A stretch of DNA of 64,000 nucleotides from Allobosea caraganae (GCF_003351345.1 NZ_QQTO01000019.1:372001-436000), one strand, 5' to 3'. Shown: positions 1 through 9,199, numbered from the stretch's first letter. A program made the numbers and translations. Notes: generated by a model from the letters alone, not told the origin.

Positions 1-18
1 TGGCTGGCCCGGCAAGTT

Positions 19-37
19 GATTGTATGGCAGACAATC
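19..37. promoter_or_regulatory. Palindromic operator candidate upstream of MocR-type gene
   Basis: A perfect inverted repeat, GATTGT and ACAATC separated by 7 bases, lies 31 bases before the preferred start of the regulator gene. GntR/MocR proteins usually bind such short inverted or direct repeats and often repress their own gene. Self-regulation is inferred from position. Any divergent target lies outside the window. Confidence 0.5.
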
Positions 38-67
38 ACGCTTGAAACGAATGCGCCCGACGCCAGC

Positions 68-1420
68 ATGTGGATTCCAGAACTTGACCCCGGCCGGCCG
101 GTCTATCGCGCCATCGCGGAGGCCATTGCGCAGGATGTCGCGCGCGGCCGCCTCGCCACCGGCGACAAGCTGCCGCCGCAGCGCGACCTGGCGCGAGCGC
201 TCTCGCTCAACCTGTCGAGCGTGACCAAAGCGTACAAGCTCGCCTTCGAGCTCGGGCTGGTCAATGGCGAGACCGGGCGAGGCACTTATGTGCGGGCCGG
301 CGATGCCGCGCGCATTCCGTGGCCGTCGGGCGAGAACCAGGTCAGCATCGACTTCGCCTCGAACTTCCCGATGCCGCTCGATCCGTCCGAGGACGTCGTC
401 CAGCTCTGCCAGGACATGGCGCGCTACGACGTCGGCGAGCGGCTGTTCGAGTACGTGGCGCGCGGCGCCGCCAATGACGACATCTCGCCGGCGGCACTCT
501 GGCTGGAGGGGCTCGGCGTTCCCGCCCGGCACGACGGCATCCTGCTGACCTCGGGTGCGATCAACGGCGTCTTCGCCTGCCTGCTGGCTCTGGCCAAGGC
601 GGGCGAGAGCGTGCTCTGCGAGGAGCTGACCTCGCCCGGGCTGATAAGCTGCGCGCGGATGATGGGGCTGAAGCTCATCGGCGTGCCGATGGACCGCGAC
701 GGCATGAAGATCGACGCCTTCGAGCGCATCGCGACCGAGACCGGCGCGCGCGTCGCCGTGCTCAACCCGACCCTGCACAATCCGACGCTGACCGATCTTT
801 CGCCGGAGCGTCGCGAGCGGCTCGCCGCTTTCGCGCTGCGCTCGGGCATCATGATCGTCGAAGACGAGGTCTATGCGCCGCTGCTGGGTGTGCCGCCGAA
901 GCCGCTGGCGGCGCTGGCGCCCGATGCCGTCTGCTATGTCACGAGCTTCTCCAAGGCGGTGCTGCCCGGCCTGCGCATCGGGTACATCTCGGCACCGCCC
1001 TTGATCGCCGAGCGGCTGCGCAACGCCATCCGGGTCAGCACCTGGATGCCCTCGCCGATGCTGGCGAGCCTGGCCTCGCGCTGGGTCAAGGACGGCACCG
1101 CGACGCGGCTGATCGCCAAGCGCCGCGCAGCCGGGCGGGAGCGGATCGATCTGGCGCGGCGCGTGCTGCGGCGGCATGCGCTGGCCTCGCGCGATGACGG
1201 CCTGCATGTCTGGCTCAGCCTGCCGCAGCCCTGGCGCGGCGACGAGTTCGCGACCTATGCGAGGGAGCGCGGGCTCACCGTGATGCCGTCGCAGGATCTG
1301 GCGGCGACTACGGCGGGTGGTATTCAGGCGTTGCGGCTGAGCCTCGGGGCCGAGCCGAGCCTGGAGCGGCTGAAGCAGGGGTTGGGGCGGATCGACCGGA
1401 TATTGCTCGGGCGGGATTGA
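68..1420 (+). CDS. MocR/PdxR-type GntR regulator with aminotransferase domain
   Basis: The N-terminal ~75 residues form a GntR winged helix (GDKLPPQRDLARALSLN, then a TGRGTYV wing end). The rest is a fold-type I aminotransferase domain with the Asn-Pro substrate loop (NPTLHNPT), the PLP Asp (VEDEVYAPLL) and a Schiff-base Lys in VTSFSKAVLPGLR. In this family PLP or an amino compound is sensed rather than transaminated. The ATG at 68 is chosen over an in-frame TTG at 17 because a palindromic operator lies at 19-37 and the conserved part (WIPELDPGRPVY) begins here. About 450 residues is the usual family length. The effector and target genes cannot be told from the window. It converges on cckA. 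Confidence 0.85.
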   Translation: MWIPELDPGRPVYRAIAEAIAQDVARGRLATGDKLPPQRDLARALSLNLSSVTKAYKLAFELGLVNGETGRGTYVRAGDAARIPWPSGENQVSIDFASNFPMPLDPSEDVVQLCQDMARYDVGERLFEYVARGAANDDISPAALWLEGLGVPARHDGILLTSGAINGVFACLLALAKAGESVLCEELTSPGLISCARMMGLKLIGVPMDRDGMKIDAFERIATETGARVAVLNPTLHNPTLTDLSPERRERLAAFALRSGIMIVEDEVYAPLLGVPPKPLAALAPDAVCYVTSFSKAVLPGLRIGYISAPPLIAERLRNAIRVSTWMPSPMLASLASRWVKDGTATRLIAKRRAAGRERIDLARRVLRRHALASRDDGLHVWLSLPQPWRGDEFATYARERGLTVMPSQDLAATTAGGIQALRLSLGAEPSLERLKQGLGRIDRILLGRD

Positions 1421-1433
1421 GCCTGCGGCTCAA
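1417..1433. terminator. Hairpin spanning both stop codons of converging genes
   Basis: TTGAGCC and GGCTCAA pair perfectly around a TGC loop. The stem contains the stop codon of the MocR-type gene (1418-1420) and that of cckA (1430-1432). There is no T run, so intrinsic termination is uncertain. Confidence 0.4.
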
Positions 1434-3964
1434 GCCATCGCCGCCTTCACCGTCTCCACCAGCTGCTTCATCGTGAACGGCTTCGGCAGGAAGTGGAAAT
1501 CCTCGCCCTCGGGCAGGTTCTTGCGGAAGGCCTCCTCGGCATAGCCGGAGACGAAGACCACCCGCGTCGCCGGGTTGCGCTGGCGCAACTCGCCGAGCAG
1601 GGTCGGGCCGTCCATCTCGGGCATGACCACGTCGGAGACGACGAGGTCGATCTTGCCGTCATGCTTCAGGAAGATGTCGAGCGCCTCGACGCCGGAGGCC
1701 GCCTCGTGGACGGTGTAGCCGCGCGAGACCAGCATGCGGGCGTTGAGGGCGCGCACCGCGTCCTCGTCCTCGACCAGCAGGATGATGCCGGCGCCGGTAT
1801 GGTCGGCTGCGGCCTTTTTCGGCGCCTCCTTGGCGGCGATGTCCGCTGCGATCTCCTCCTCCGTCGGGACGTGGCGCGGCAGGAAGATGCGGAAGGTCGT
1901 GCCCTGGCCGATGGTCGAGTCGACGAAGACGAAGCCGCCGGTCTGCTTGACGATGCCGTAGACCATGGAGAGGCCGAGGCCGGTGCCCTTGCCGACCTCC
2001 TTGGTGGTGAAGAAGGGCTCGAAGATCTTGTCGAGATGCTCGGCCGGGATGCCGGTGCCGCTATCCTCGACCTCGAGCAGCACGTAGTCGGCCGGCGGCA
2101 GCGCCTGCTGGCCCAGGCCCGCGCATTCCTCGGCCGAGACGTTGCGGGTGCGCACCGCGAGCTTGCCGCCATCGGGCATCGCGTCGCGGGCGTTGACCGC
2201 GAGGTTGACGATGACCTGCTCGAGCTGGCCGAGATCGGCCTTCACCGGCCAGAGGTCGCGGCCCTGCCGGACATCGAGCGCGACCTTGTCGGCGACGACC
2301 CGCTTCAGCATCAGCGAGAGGTCGGAGAGCACGTCGCCGAGCTCCAGCACCTGCGGGCGCAGGGTCTGCCGGCGCGAGAAGGCCAGCAACTGCCGGACCA
2401 GCGCGGCCGCCCTATAGGCGTTCTGCTTGATCTGCATGATGTCCGGGAAGGACGGGTCGGTCGGCCTGTGGCTGGCGAGCAGGAACTCCGAGGCGTTGAT
2501 GATGACCTGCAGCACGTTGTTGAAGTCGTGCGCGATGCCGCCGGCGAGCTGGCCGACCGCCTGCATCTTCTGGGCCTGGTCGATATTGTCCTTGAGCTTG
2601 CGCTCGGCCGTGGTCTCTAGCGCGTAGACGATGGCGCGCTCGCCATCGGCATCCTCCGTGGCGGCAACGGGCGTGAGGTAGAGCCGGGCCGAGCGGCCCT
2701 CTTCGCCTGCGAGTGAGACGTCGAGCGGCACCGCGTCGCCCGAACCCTCCATCACCGCCGCGAGCGCCGCGGCGAGCCCGCTGCCGGGCGCGACCAGATC
2801 CTGGATCGTCGCGGGCTGGGCGCCTTGCTGGGTCAGGCGGGCGAAGGCGGCGTTCGAACGCAGCACGGCGCCGTTGCGGTCGACCGTGGCGATCGCCATC
2901 GGCGTCGAGTGGAAGAAGCGCGCGAAGCGCACCTCTGCCTCGCTGCTGCCGTCCGAGCCCGCCTCGCCGGCGGCGCGGTTGAGCACGAGGGTGCGTGAGG
3001 GGCCGGCGCGGCCGTCGCTGCCGAAGGCGACCTGGTGGTGCAGGCGGACCGGAAGGGGCTGGCCGTTGCGGCGCTTCAGGTCGACGTCCAGCACCTCGAT
3101 GCGGACATCGCCGGCCTGGCCGCGAATGGCCTGGATCAGGGCGCCGGCATTAGCGGTGGCGATGTCGTCGAGGTGCAGGCCGCCCGAGCCGAAGCGGGCG
3201 AGGTCGTAGTCGAGCCAGCCCGAGAGCGTGGCGTTGAGGTAGGAGACCTCGCCATCGGCGTCGATCGAGAGGAAGCCGGCGGGCGCGTGGTCGAGATAGT
3301 CGATCGCGTGCTGGAGCTCCTGGAAGGCGTTCTCCTGGCGCTCGCGCTCCGGCGTCACGTCCGAGACGGTCCATTGCATGGCCGGGCGGCCGTCGCGGCG
3401 GACGGGGGCGACGCGCACGCGATACCAGCCGACGGTGCCGCCATCGTTCAGGGCCGGTTCGAGCCGGATCTCCTCGACCAGCCGACGGCCTTCGCGGGCG
3501 GCGGTGGCGAGGCGATAGATCGCTTCGGAAACCTCGGCGCGGCCGGTGAAGAGCCGCTCGACCGGGCGGATGTCGCCCGCGCTGCGTGCGCCGGCGAGTG
3601 CGAGATAGGCCTCGTTGGCGTAGACGATGCGGTTCTCGCCCTCGGTGACGACGACGCCGTCCTCGGCGCTGTCGACCAGCGTCTTGGTCAGGTCGTTGCG
3701 GGCGGCCCGGCCGGAGAACTGCACGAGGCCGATGGCGAAGGCGAAGAGGCCGAAGACGCCGATCACCGAGAGCAGGGCGAGCAGGCCGAGGATGAGCGGC
3801 TGCGCCCATTCGTTGGCGATGAAGCCGAGCGCGATCGCAGCCCCGACGAGGAGGCCGGCGACGAGCAGGATCACGCCGATATGCCCGGGCTTGTCGGAGC
3901 GGTCGATCGCCGTTGTCGCCGTGCTTCCGCTCATTGCGGTCTGGTCCATTCCTTGACGTCGCAT
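1430..3964 (-). CDS. cckA: Cell-cycle hybrid histidine kinase CckA
   Basis: An 844-residue membrane hybrid kinase. Two TM segments lie at about 30-52 and 57-83, followed by PAS-like regions (about 95-210, 215-330 and 345-455), a HisKA domain with phospho-acceptor His479 (GGIAHDFNN), a HATPase domain with the GTGLGLSM G-box, and a C-terminal receiver with phospho-acceptor Asp778 ([12 protein letters not shown]). This is the CckA layout. In Caulobacter and relatives CckA passes phosphate through ChpT to CtrA and CpdR, controlling cell cycle and flagella. It lies 46 bases after flhB on the same strand and may be read through from the flagellar operon. A start at 3949 is also possible. ChpT and CtrA are not in the window. 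Confidence 0.93.
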   Translation of the reverse strand: MRRQGMDQTAMSGSTATTAIDRSDKPGHIGVILLVAGLLVGAAIALGFIANEWAQPLILGLLALLSVIGVFGLFAFAIGLVQFSGRAARNDLTKTLVDSAEDGVVVTEGENRIVYANEAYLALAGARSAGDIRPVERLFTGRAEVSEAIYRLATAAREGRRLVEEIRLEPALNDGGTVGWYRVRVAPVRRDGRPAMQWTVSDVTPERERQENAFQELQHAIDYLDHAPAGFLSIDADGEVSYLNATLSGWLDYDLARFGSGGLHLDDIATANAGALIQAIRGQAGDVRIEVLDVDLKRRNGQPLPVRLHHQVAFGSDGRAGPSRTLVLNRAAGEAGSDGSSEAEVRFARFFHSTPMAIATVDRNGAVLRSNAAFARLTQQGAQPATIQDLVAPGSGLAAALAAVMEGSGDAVPLDVSLAGEEGRSARLYLTPVAATEDADGERAIVYALETTAERKLKDNIDQAQKMQAVGQLAGGIAHDFNNVLQVIINASEFLLASHRPTDPSFPDIMQIKQNAYRAAALVRQLLAFSRRQTLRPQVLELGDVLSDLSLMLKRVVADKVALDVRQGRDLWPVKADLGQLEQVIVNLAVNARDAMPDGGKLAVRTRNVSAEECAGLGQQALPPADYVLLEVEDSGTGIPAEHLDKIFEPFFTTKEVGKGTGLGLSMVYGIVKQTGGFVFVDSTIGQGTTFRIFLPRHVPTEEEIAADIAAKEAPKKAAADHTGAGIILLVEDEDAVRALNARMLVSRGYTVHEAASGVEALDIFLKHDGKIDLVVSDVVMPEMDGPTLLGELRQRNPATRVVFVSGYAEEAFRKNLPEGEDFHFLPKPFTMKQLVETVKAAMA

Positions 3965-4010
3965 CGAGGGCTCGCGCGACCCGCCTGTCCCCGAACGAGG
4001 GACAGACGAG

Positions 4011-5078
4011 TTAGGCGCGGCGCCGCTTCAGGCGCAAGACGTATCCGATGACTTCGGCCACTGCCTGATAGTGTTCGACAGGAATTTCTTCGTCGATCTG
4101 GACGGTGGCATAGAGCGCGCGCGCCAAAGGCGGGTTTTCGATGATCGGCACGCTGTGCTCGCCGGCGACTTCGCGGATCTTCAGCGCCATCGCGTCGACG
4201 CCCTTGGCGAGGCAGAGCGGGGCGCCCATGCCGGGCTCGTATTGCAAGGCGACGGCGAAGTGGGTCGGGTTGGTGATGATCACGGTCGCCTTCGGCACCG
4301 CCGCCATCATGCGCTTCCTGACGCGCTGGGCCCGGATCTGGCGCAGCTTCGCCTTCACCTCGGGATTGCCTTCGGAGTTCTTGTACTCGTCCTTCAATTC
4401 CTGCTTCGTCATGCGCTGGCGCTGGTACCAGGTGAAGCGCTGGTAGGCGAAGTCGCCGACCGCGATCACGGCGAAGAGCGCGAGCGCGCTCGCCATCAGC
4501 TTGAGGGTCAGCGCCAGCGTCGCCGGCAGCAGCGCCGCGACGTTCATCTGCGCCAGGCTCTCGAGCCGGTCGTGCTCGTTCCAGAGCGTGATCGAGACGA
4601 CGGCGCCGACCAGCAGGATCTTGGCGAGGCCCTTGGCGAAGTTGAACCAGGCCTCCTTGCCGAACAGCCGCTTCGCGCCGGCCATCGGCGAGATGCGGTC
4701 GAATTTCGGCATCATCGGCTCGACGGTCCAGAGCGGCTTGTGCTGGATCAGGGCGCCGGCGAGCGCGGCGCAGAGGATGAAGGCGAAGGGCAGGCCGAGC
4801 GCGGCGAAGCCGGTCATGACGCCCTGCTTGGTGACATTGAAGAAGGCCTCGCCGCTGGAGGGCACCTGATGCGCGTTCATCAGGAAGGAGCGCAGCGAGA
4901 GCGCAAGGCTCTGCGAGGACCAGCCGGCGGCGACGAGCAGCGCCAGGGTGAAGCCGCAAAGCACGAAGAAGGTGCCGATCTCGGTGGAGCGGGCGACGTC
5001 GCCCTTCTCGATCGCCTGGTCCAGCTTTCGCTGTGTCGGCTCCTCTGTCCTGTCCTCGTTGTCGGCTTCCTCTGACAC
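4011..5078 (-). CDS. flhB: Flagellar export apparatus protein FlhB
   Basis: Inner-membrane component of the flagellar type III export gate, which switches from rod/hook to filament substrates. The polar N-terminus (about 1-32) precedes four hydrophobic segments. The cytoplasmic C-domain carries the autocleavage site N270-P-T-H in the context IITNPTHFAVALQYEPG, so it should be active. At 355 residues it is of normal length. It begins 10 bases after the end of fliR and belongs to the flgB-to-flhB operon. Confidence 0.96.
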   Translation of the reverse strand: MSEEADNEDRTEEPTQRKLDQAIEKGDVARSTEIGTFFVLCGFTLALLVAAGWSSQSLALSLRSFLMNAHQVPSSGEAFFNVTKQGVMTGFAALGLPFAFILCAALAGALIQHKPLWTVEPMMPKFDRISPMAGAKRLFGKEAWFNFAKGLAKILLVGAVVSITLWNEHDRLESLAQMNVAALLPATLALTLKLMASALALFAVIAVGDFAYQRFTWYQRQRMTKQELKDEYKNSEGNPEVKAKLRQIRAQRVRKRMMAAVPKATVIITNPTHFAVALQYEPGMGAPLCLAKGVDAMALKIREVAGEHSVPIIENPPLARALYATVQIDEEIPVEHYQAVAEVIGYVLRLKRRRA

Positions 5079-5088
5079 GGGCGCTCCC

Positions 5089-5847
5089 TCAATTGCCTGT
5101 AAGCTGGCGCAGGAAGTCGCCGAGATCGTCGAGGAAGACGCCCATCATCACGCCGACGACCGCGAGGAGGACGAGCATGCCGCCGAGGATCGAGGCCGGC
5201 ACGGCGAGAAAGAAGACCTGGAGCTGCGGCATCAGCCGCGCCAACACGCCGAGGCCGAGATTGAACAGCAGGCCGAAGACGATGAAGGGCGCCGAGATCT
5301 GCACGGCGAGCGAGAAGCCCTGCGCCGTCGCCTTGATCGCCAGCGCCAGGATGTCGGTGATCTCGGGGAAGCCGCCGGGCGGCAGCAGCTCGTAGCTGCG
5401 GTAGATCGCGGCGATGGCGATGTGGTGCAGGTCGGTGACCAAGATCAGCGTCGTGCCGAGCATGGTGAGCAGGTTGCCGATCGAGGGGTTCTGCAGGCCG
5501 CCGGTCGGATCGACCGTCATGGCGAAGCCCAGCCCCATGGTCTGGGCGACGATGACGCCCGCGGTCTGCAGGCAGGCCATGACCAGGCGCACGCAGAAGC
5601 CGAGCGAGAGGCCGATCAGGACCTCGCTGATCAGGAGGCCGACCATGCCGGGAACGTCGGTCGGCGTCGCGATCACGTTACGCGCCATCGGCACCAGCAT
5701 CAGCGCCAGGAAGAAGGCGAGCGAGAGCCGGGCGCGGGAGAAGATGAAGCGCTCGCCGATGCCCGGCATCAGCATGACCAGCGTGCCGACGCGTGCGAAG
5801 ACGAGCACGAAGATCGAGCTGATCTCTGGCAGGATCGCGATCTGCAT
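5089..5847 (-). CDS. fliR: Flagellar export apparatus protein FliR
   Basis: A polytopic inner-membrane export-gate subunit of 252 residues that acts with FliP and FliQ. It starts MQIAILPEISSIFVLVFARVG, typical of FliR, and ends in a hydrophobic region followed by FLDDLGDFLRQL. The reading frame stays open upstream to 5988, but that extension translates a palindromic repeat and is not FliR-like, so the ATG at 5847 is chosen. It lies between fliQ and flhB. Confidence 0.95.
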   Translation of the reverse strand: MQIAILPEISSIFVLVFARVGTLVMLMPGIGERFIFSRARLSLAFFLALMLVPMARNVIATPTDVPGMVGLLISEVLIGLSLGFCVRLVMACLQTAGVIVAQTMGLGFAMTVDPTGGLQNPSIGNLLTMLGTTLILVTDLHHIAIAAIYRSYELLPPGGFPEITDILALAIKATAQGFSLAVQISAPFIVFGLLFNLGLGVLARLMPQLQVFFLAVPASILGGMLVLLAVVGVMMGVFLDDLGDFLRQLTGN

Positions 5848-5858
5848 CGTGCCGTTCA

Positions 5859-5908
5859 GAGCCCGATGCCGAAACGTGCGAAGCGGTTTCCGGGCGACAT
5901 CATGCTCC
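5859..5908. repeat. Family C palindromic repeat inside fliQ-fliR gap
   Basis: An imperfect palindrome (GAGCCCGATGCC ... GACATCATGCTC, with GAAACGTGCGAAGCGGTTTC at the centre). It resembles four other elements at 6627-6670, 22500-22547, 40610-40660 and 42004-42054, and the common short intergenic palindromes of Rhizobiales genomes. It accounts for much of the unusually long 137-bp gap in this otherwise tight operon. Confidence 0.6.
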
Positions 5909-5984
5909 GACCTAGATCCTCTCCGCCGGAGGGAATGCCGCGCCGGCAGGCCGCAGGGTGCGGCCGGGCAGGTCAGCGGCAGAA

Positions 5985-6251
5985 TCATTCGCCCGTGGCG
6001 ATTCGGAGCGCGACTCGTCCCATATAGCCTGCCAGGGCGTCGCCCATGAACGGCAGAAACAACATCAACGCGGCAAAGACGGCGATGATCTTCGGCACGT
6101 AGATCAGGGTCTGCTCCTGGATCTGCGTCAGCGCCTGCACCAGCGAGACGGCGAGGCCGACGATGAGCGCGACCATCATCAAGGGCCCGCCGGCCTTGAG
6201 GAAGACGACGATGCCGTCGCGGGCGACGTCGAGGATGGCTCCGGAGGTCAT
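5985..6251 (-). CDS. fliQ: Flagellar export apparatus protein FliQ
   Basis: An 88-residue protein with two hydrophobic hairpin segments (about residues 15-35 and 50-72), the standard FliQ size and layout. It contains the family-typical stretch VSLVQALTQIQEQTL. It packs around FliP and FliR to form the export gate. It follows fliE by 24 bases in the flgB-flgC-fliE-fliQ order. Confidence 0.95.
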   Translation of the reverse strand: MTSGAILDVARDGIVVFLKAGGPLMMVALIVGLAVSLVQALTQIQEQTLIYVPKIIAVFAALMLFLPFMGDALAGYMGRVALRIATGE

Positions 6252-6275
6252 GATCTTATCCTGTAGGCTCGGCCG

Positions 6276-6599
6276 TCAGACCGGCATCCGCATGATTTCT
6301 TCGTAGGCTGCGATGACGCGGTCGCGCACTGCGACGAGCGTCTCGATCGCGGCTTCGCTCTCGGCCACCGCGGTGACGACGTCGACGATGTCGGAGCGGC
6401 CGGAGACGACGTTCGCGGCCTGGCTGTCGGCCTTGCGGCCGGCGTCGGCGGTGGCTTCCAGTGCCTTGCCGACCATGGCGCCGAAATCCGGGCCATTATC
6501 GGTCGCCGTCGTGAAGGTGGCGGGCTTGCGGGCGAGGCTCCCCGCGCCCATCCCCTGGATGGACGCATAGGCGCCGGCGGCGAAGCTGGGCGTGGCCAT
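6276..6599 (-). CDS. fliE: Flagellar MS ring-rod junction protein FliE
   Basis: A 107-residue soluble protein. The C-terminal half (ETLVAVRDRVIAAYEEIMRMPV) is the conserved FliE helix that links the MS ring to the proximal rod. The N-terminal part is Ala/Gly-rich and poorly conserved, as usual. It is exported by the flagellar system and has no signal peptide. It lies between flgC and fliQ in the operon. Confidence 0.93.
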   Translation of the reverse strand: MATPSFAAGAYASIQGMGAGSLARKPATFTTATDNGPDFGAMVGKALEATADAGRKADSQAANVVSGRSDIVDVVTAVAESEAAIETLVAVRDRVIAAYEEIMRMPV

Positions 6600-6626
6600 G
6601 GCTCAGGAAGCTCCGTTTCTAGCGAC

Positions 6627-6670
6627 GCATTTTCTTCACGCGAACCGGTTCCCACTTCGCTTGAAAATGC
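6627..6670. repeat. Family C palindromic repeat inside flgC-fliE gap
   Basis: GCATTTTC and GAAAATGC form the outer arms, with GCGAA/TTCGC inside and CCGGTTCCCAC at the centre. It is the second family C element within this one operon and fills most of the 79-bp gap. Confidence 0.6.
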
Positions 6671-6678
6671 TTTGGGGT

Positions 6679-7089
6679 TCAGGCGCGCAGGATGTCGATG
6701 GTGCGCTGGATCATCCGGCGCGTCGACGTGATCAGGTTGAGGTTGGCCTCGTAGCTGCGCTGGGCCTCGCGCATGTCCATGGTCTCGACCAGCGAGTTGA
6801 CGTTCGGCATCTGGACCTGGCCGGCGGCGTTGGCGGCGGGGTGGCCGGGGTCGAATTTCGTGCGGAACGGGGCTTGGTCGCGCTGGACGCGGCCGAGATC
6901 GACGACCTGGGCGTCGAGCTCGCGGTCCATGTGGCGCTGGAAGGTCGGGATCTTGCGGCGATAGGGCTCCGCGCCGGCGCGCTCCGGCCCCGAATCGGCG
7001 TTGGCGAGGTTCTCGGCGATGACCCGCATGCGGCCCGACTGGCTGCGCAGGCCGGAGGCTGCCACGGCGATGCTCTTGAACAGATCCAT
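6679..7089 (-). CDS. flgC: Flagellar proximal rod protein FlgC
   Basis: A 136-residue axial protein. The N-terminus LFKSIAVAASGLRSQSGRM and the motif ENLANAD are the flagellar rod/hook signature, and the C-terminal helix EAQRSYEANLNLITSTRRMIQRTIDILRA is typical of FlgC. It polymerises in the rod after export. It follows flgB by 15 bases. Confidence 0.96.
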   Translation of the reverse strand: MDLFKSIAVAASGLRSQSGRMRVIAENLANADSGPERAGAEPYRRKIPTFQRHMDRELDAQVVDLGRVQRDQAPFRTKFDPGHPAANAAGQVQMPNVNSLVETMDMREAQRSYEANLNLITSTRRMIQRTIDILRA

Positions 7090-7104
7090 GGCGCGTCAGC
7101 CCTC

Positions 7105-7515
7105 CTACCGGCCCTTGCCGATGGCGATCTTCATCAGCCCGAGCCCCTTGCTGTAGAGCGAGGCGGCGAGCTGATAATCGGCCTGGTTCTGGGCGACCTT
7201 CATCATCTCGTCCTCGAGATTGACGCCGTTGCCGTTGGGCGTGACCTCGAAGCGCTGGGCCTTGTTGCTGTCGAAGCCGCTGCGCTGCCCGGCTGGGCCC
7301 ATATGGCCGGCGCTGGTCTGGGCGAGACTCACGCCGGAGACGCCGCCGCCGTCGCGGCTGAACTGCGGCGCCTTGAGGTCGAGCGGGCGAAATCCGGGCG
7401 AATCGGCGTTGGCGACATTCTCGGCCAGCAGTTTCTGCCGGGTCTGGTGCCATTGCATGCGCGTCTTGAGCGCCTGCATGAGGTTGCCGCCGGTGCCCAA
7501 AGCATTGTCAGCCAT
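7105..7515 (-). CDS. flgB: Flagellar proximal rod protein FlgB
   Basis: A 136-residue axial protein with the rod signature AENVANADSPGFRP in the N-terminal third and a C-terminal helical region (LEDEMMKVAQNQADYQLAASLYSKGLGLMKIAIG). It is the first gene of the minus-strand operon running flgC, fliE, fliQ, fliR, flhB. Its promoter region (7516-7762) is shared with divergent fliO and holds a perfect CtrA-type box. Confidence 0.96.
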   Translation of the reverse strand: MADNALGTGGNLMQALKTRMQWHQTRQKLLAENVANADSPGFRPLDLKAPQFSRDGGGVSGVSLAQTSAGHMGPAGQRSGFDSNKAQRFEVTPNGNGVNLEDEMMKVAQNQADYQLAASLYSKGLGLMKIAIGKGR

Positions 7516-7604
7516 GGCTTTTATCCCATTCGACCGGGCTGGCCACGACGCCTTGGGCCGCCGCCAATCCCTGGTTCACTGGGAAATTATTGCCGGGTAC
7601 GTGG

Positions 7605-7619
7605 TTAACGTTGGGTTAA
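7605..7619. promoter_or_regulatory. CtrA-type box between flgB and fliO
   Basis: TTAA at 7605-7608 and TTAA at 7616-7619 are spaced by exactly 7 bases, a perfect match to the alphaproteobacterial CtrA consensus TTAA-N7-TTAA. It lies about 90 bases upstream of flgB and 144 bases upstream of fliO. The motif match is seen directly; binding by CtrA is inferred. Confidence 0.7.
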
Positions 7620-7643
7620 GTGCCGTGCCTTTGGGCAAATAAA

Positions 7644-7658
7644 TTAACCAAGCATTCA
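7644..7658. promoter_or_regulatory. Second, imperfect CtrA-type box
   Basis: TTAA, 7 bases (CCAAGCA), then TTCA: one mismatch to the CtrA consensus, 24 bases from the perfect box. Paired boxes of unequal quality are common at CtrA-controlled promoters. On its own this site would be weak. Confidence 0.45.
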
Positions 7659-7762
7659 CCCTGTTTCACGAAAATGCGGGCGCTGTGCTATAGCCAACGT
7701 GTTGAACCTTGAGCGGAAAGAATGGCCGCCCAGGGCTGCCGTCGTCGCTCGTGAGGTTACCC

Positions 7763-9181
7763 TTGCCGCAGAATTTGTTTGGCTACGAACTCTCGACCGG
7801 CCTGCGCTGGATCATCGCCTTCGCCATCGTCCTCGTCCTGGTCACGCTGTTCGCTTTCTTCCTGCGACGCATCACCGGCGGGCGCCTCAGGGCAAGGGGG
7901 CAGGGCGGAGGCCGCGCTCGCCAGCCGCGCCTCGGCGTGGTCGACATCCACGACCTCGACCGGCAGCGGCAGCTCGTGTTGATCCGGCGCGACAATGTCG
8001 AGCATCTCGTGATGATCGGCGGCGCCTCCGACGTGGTGATCGAGAGCAACATCGTGCGTGGCGGCAGCCGGGTCGCTGCGCCCGCGCAGTCCGAATTCGC
8101 CCTATCCGAGCGGCCGCTGGCGATGGACACGACGATCCCGCCGGAATCGCTGCGCTCCGAACCCGCCGAAGACACGCGCCGCGTCCCGCCGCCGCTCCCG
8201 GTCGCGCCGCTGCCGCAGAGCGCGCCCGTGCCGGAGCAGTTGCCGCCGCTGCCGCATCGCCCGGCCTCGCCGCGAAGCGAGCCGCTGCCGTCGACACCCG
8301 TCGCCGCGACGATCGCGGTTCCCGCTGCCGCGGCCGTGGTGACCGCGGCCCCGAACTTCACCCGCGCCATGCCGACCCCGGCGCCGAGCGCCAGCGCCGG
8401 CGAGCTCGACGACATGGCGCGTCAGCTCGAAGAAGCGCTGAAGCGCCCGTTCTCGGCGGTGCGTCCCTCCAGCCAGCCGGCCGAACCGGCGCCTGCTCCG
8501 GCCCCGGTGCCGGAGGCTCCGAAGCCGCAGCCCGCCCCGGCGGTCAAGGTCGAGGAGCCGAAGCCCGCCATCGTCGCGCCGGTGCCGACCGCAGCGATGG
8601 CGCCGCCGGTGTTCGGCCGCCCGGTCGGCGTCCCCGCCGATGTCGCGGCGGAGCTCGAAATGGCGCTCGGCCTGAAGCCGGAGCCGGTCGCCATCAAGGC
8701 GCCTTCGCCCGTCGCGCCGCCTTCGCCCGCCGTTCAGGTGCCGCCGAGGGCGGTGATCGAGCCGCGTCCTGCTCCAGTTCCCGCTCCGGTCAAGCCGCCC
8801 GAGCCGGCGCCCGTCGCGCCGCCGAAGGATGAGCCGAAGGGCAAGATCGAGGATCGCATCGCCGAGGCAATCGAGGGCAAGCTCGCGGCGCTGATCGAGG
8901 CCGACGCACCTGCCAAGGAGCCCGAGGCGAAGATTGCCGAAGGGCCGAAATCGGACGAGCCCAAATCTGCGGACGCCAAGCCCGCTGACGTCGAGCCCGC
9001 TGACGTCAAGCCTGCCGTGGCAAAGCCTGTGGAAGCTGGCCCCGCCGAGGCCAAGTCCGACGTGAAGCCGGTCGAATCCGAAGCCCCGGCCAAGCCGGTG
9101 CAGATCGATCCGTTCTCGGTCGATGCGATCGAAGCCGAGTTCGCCCGGCTGCTGGGGCGCGATCCCAAGCCGAAATCGTAG
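7763..9181 (+). CDS. fliO: FliO-type flagellar biosynthesis protein with long Pro/Ala-rich tail
   Basis: The first ~100 residues look like FliO: one TM segment (LRWIIAFAIVLVLVTLFAFFL), then the small cytoplasmic domain (VVDIHDLDRQRQLVLIRRDNVEHLVMIGG). FliO helps assemble the FliP ring of the export gate. The remaining ~370 residues are low-complexity, rich in Pro, Ala, Glu and Lys, and likely disordered, ending in a short helix with EAEFARLLGRDPK. The TTG at 7763 is preferred because GTGAGG lies 6 bases before it. Other in-frame starts are GTG 7751 and TTG 7709. It precedes fliP but a terminator lies between them. Confidence 0.75.
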   Translation: MPQNLFGYELSTGLRWIIAFAIVLVLVTLFAFFLRRITGGRLRARGQGGGRARQPRLGVVDIHDLDRQRQLVLIRRDNVEHLVMIGGASDVVIESNIVRGGSRVAAPAQSEFALSERPLAMDTTIPPESLRSEPAEDTRRVPPPLPVAPLPQSAPVPEQLPPLPHRPASPRSEPLPSTPVAATIAVPAAAAVVTAAPNFTRAMPTPAPSASAGELDDMARQLEEALKRPFSAVRPSSQPAEPAPAPAPVPEAPKPQPAPAVKVEEPKPAIVAPVPTAAMAPPVFGRPVGVPADVAAELEMALGLKPEPVAIKAPSPVAPPSPAVQVPPRAVIEPRPAPVPAPVKPPEPAPVAPPKDEPKGKIEDRIAEAIEGKLAALIEADAPAKEPEAKIAEGPKSDEPKSADAKPADVEPADVKPAVAKPVEAGPAEAKSDVKPVESEAPAKPVQIDPFSVDAIEAEFARLLGRDPKPKS

Positions 9182-9199
9182 GACGGCGCACCGGAAATC

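Noticed and set aside
1493..2620. A 375-residue plus-strand open frame opposite cckA
   Set aside because: It covers the conserved kinase and receiver codons in reverse and has no recognisable motif.
5848..5988. N-terminal extension of FliR
   Set aside because: The open frame passes through a palindromic repeat and overlaps the fliQ end; FliR-like sequence starts at 5847.
7632..7650. Sigma-54 promoter for flgB (minus strand)
   Set aside because: The GG to GC spacing is 11 bases, one more than the strict 10 that sigma-54 needs.
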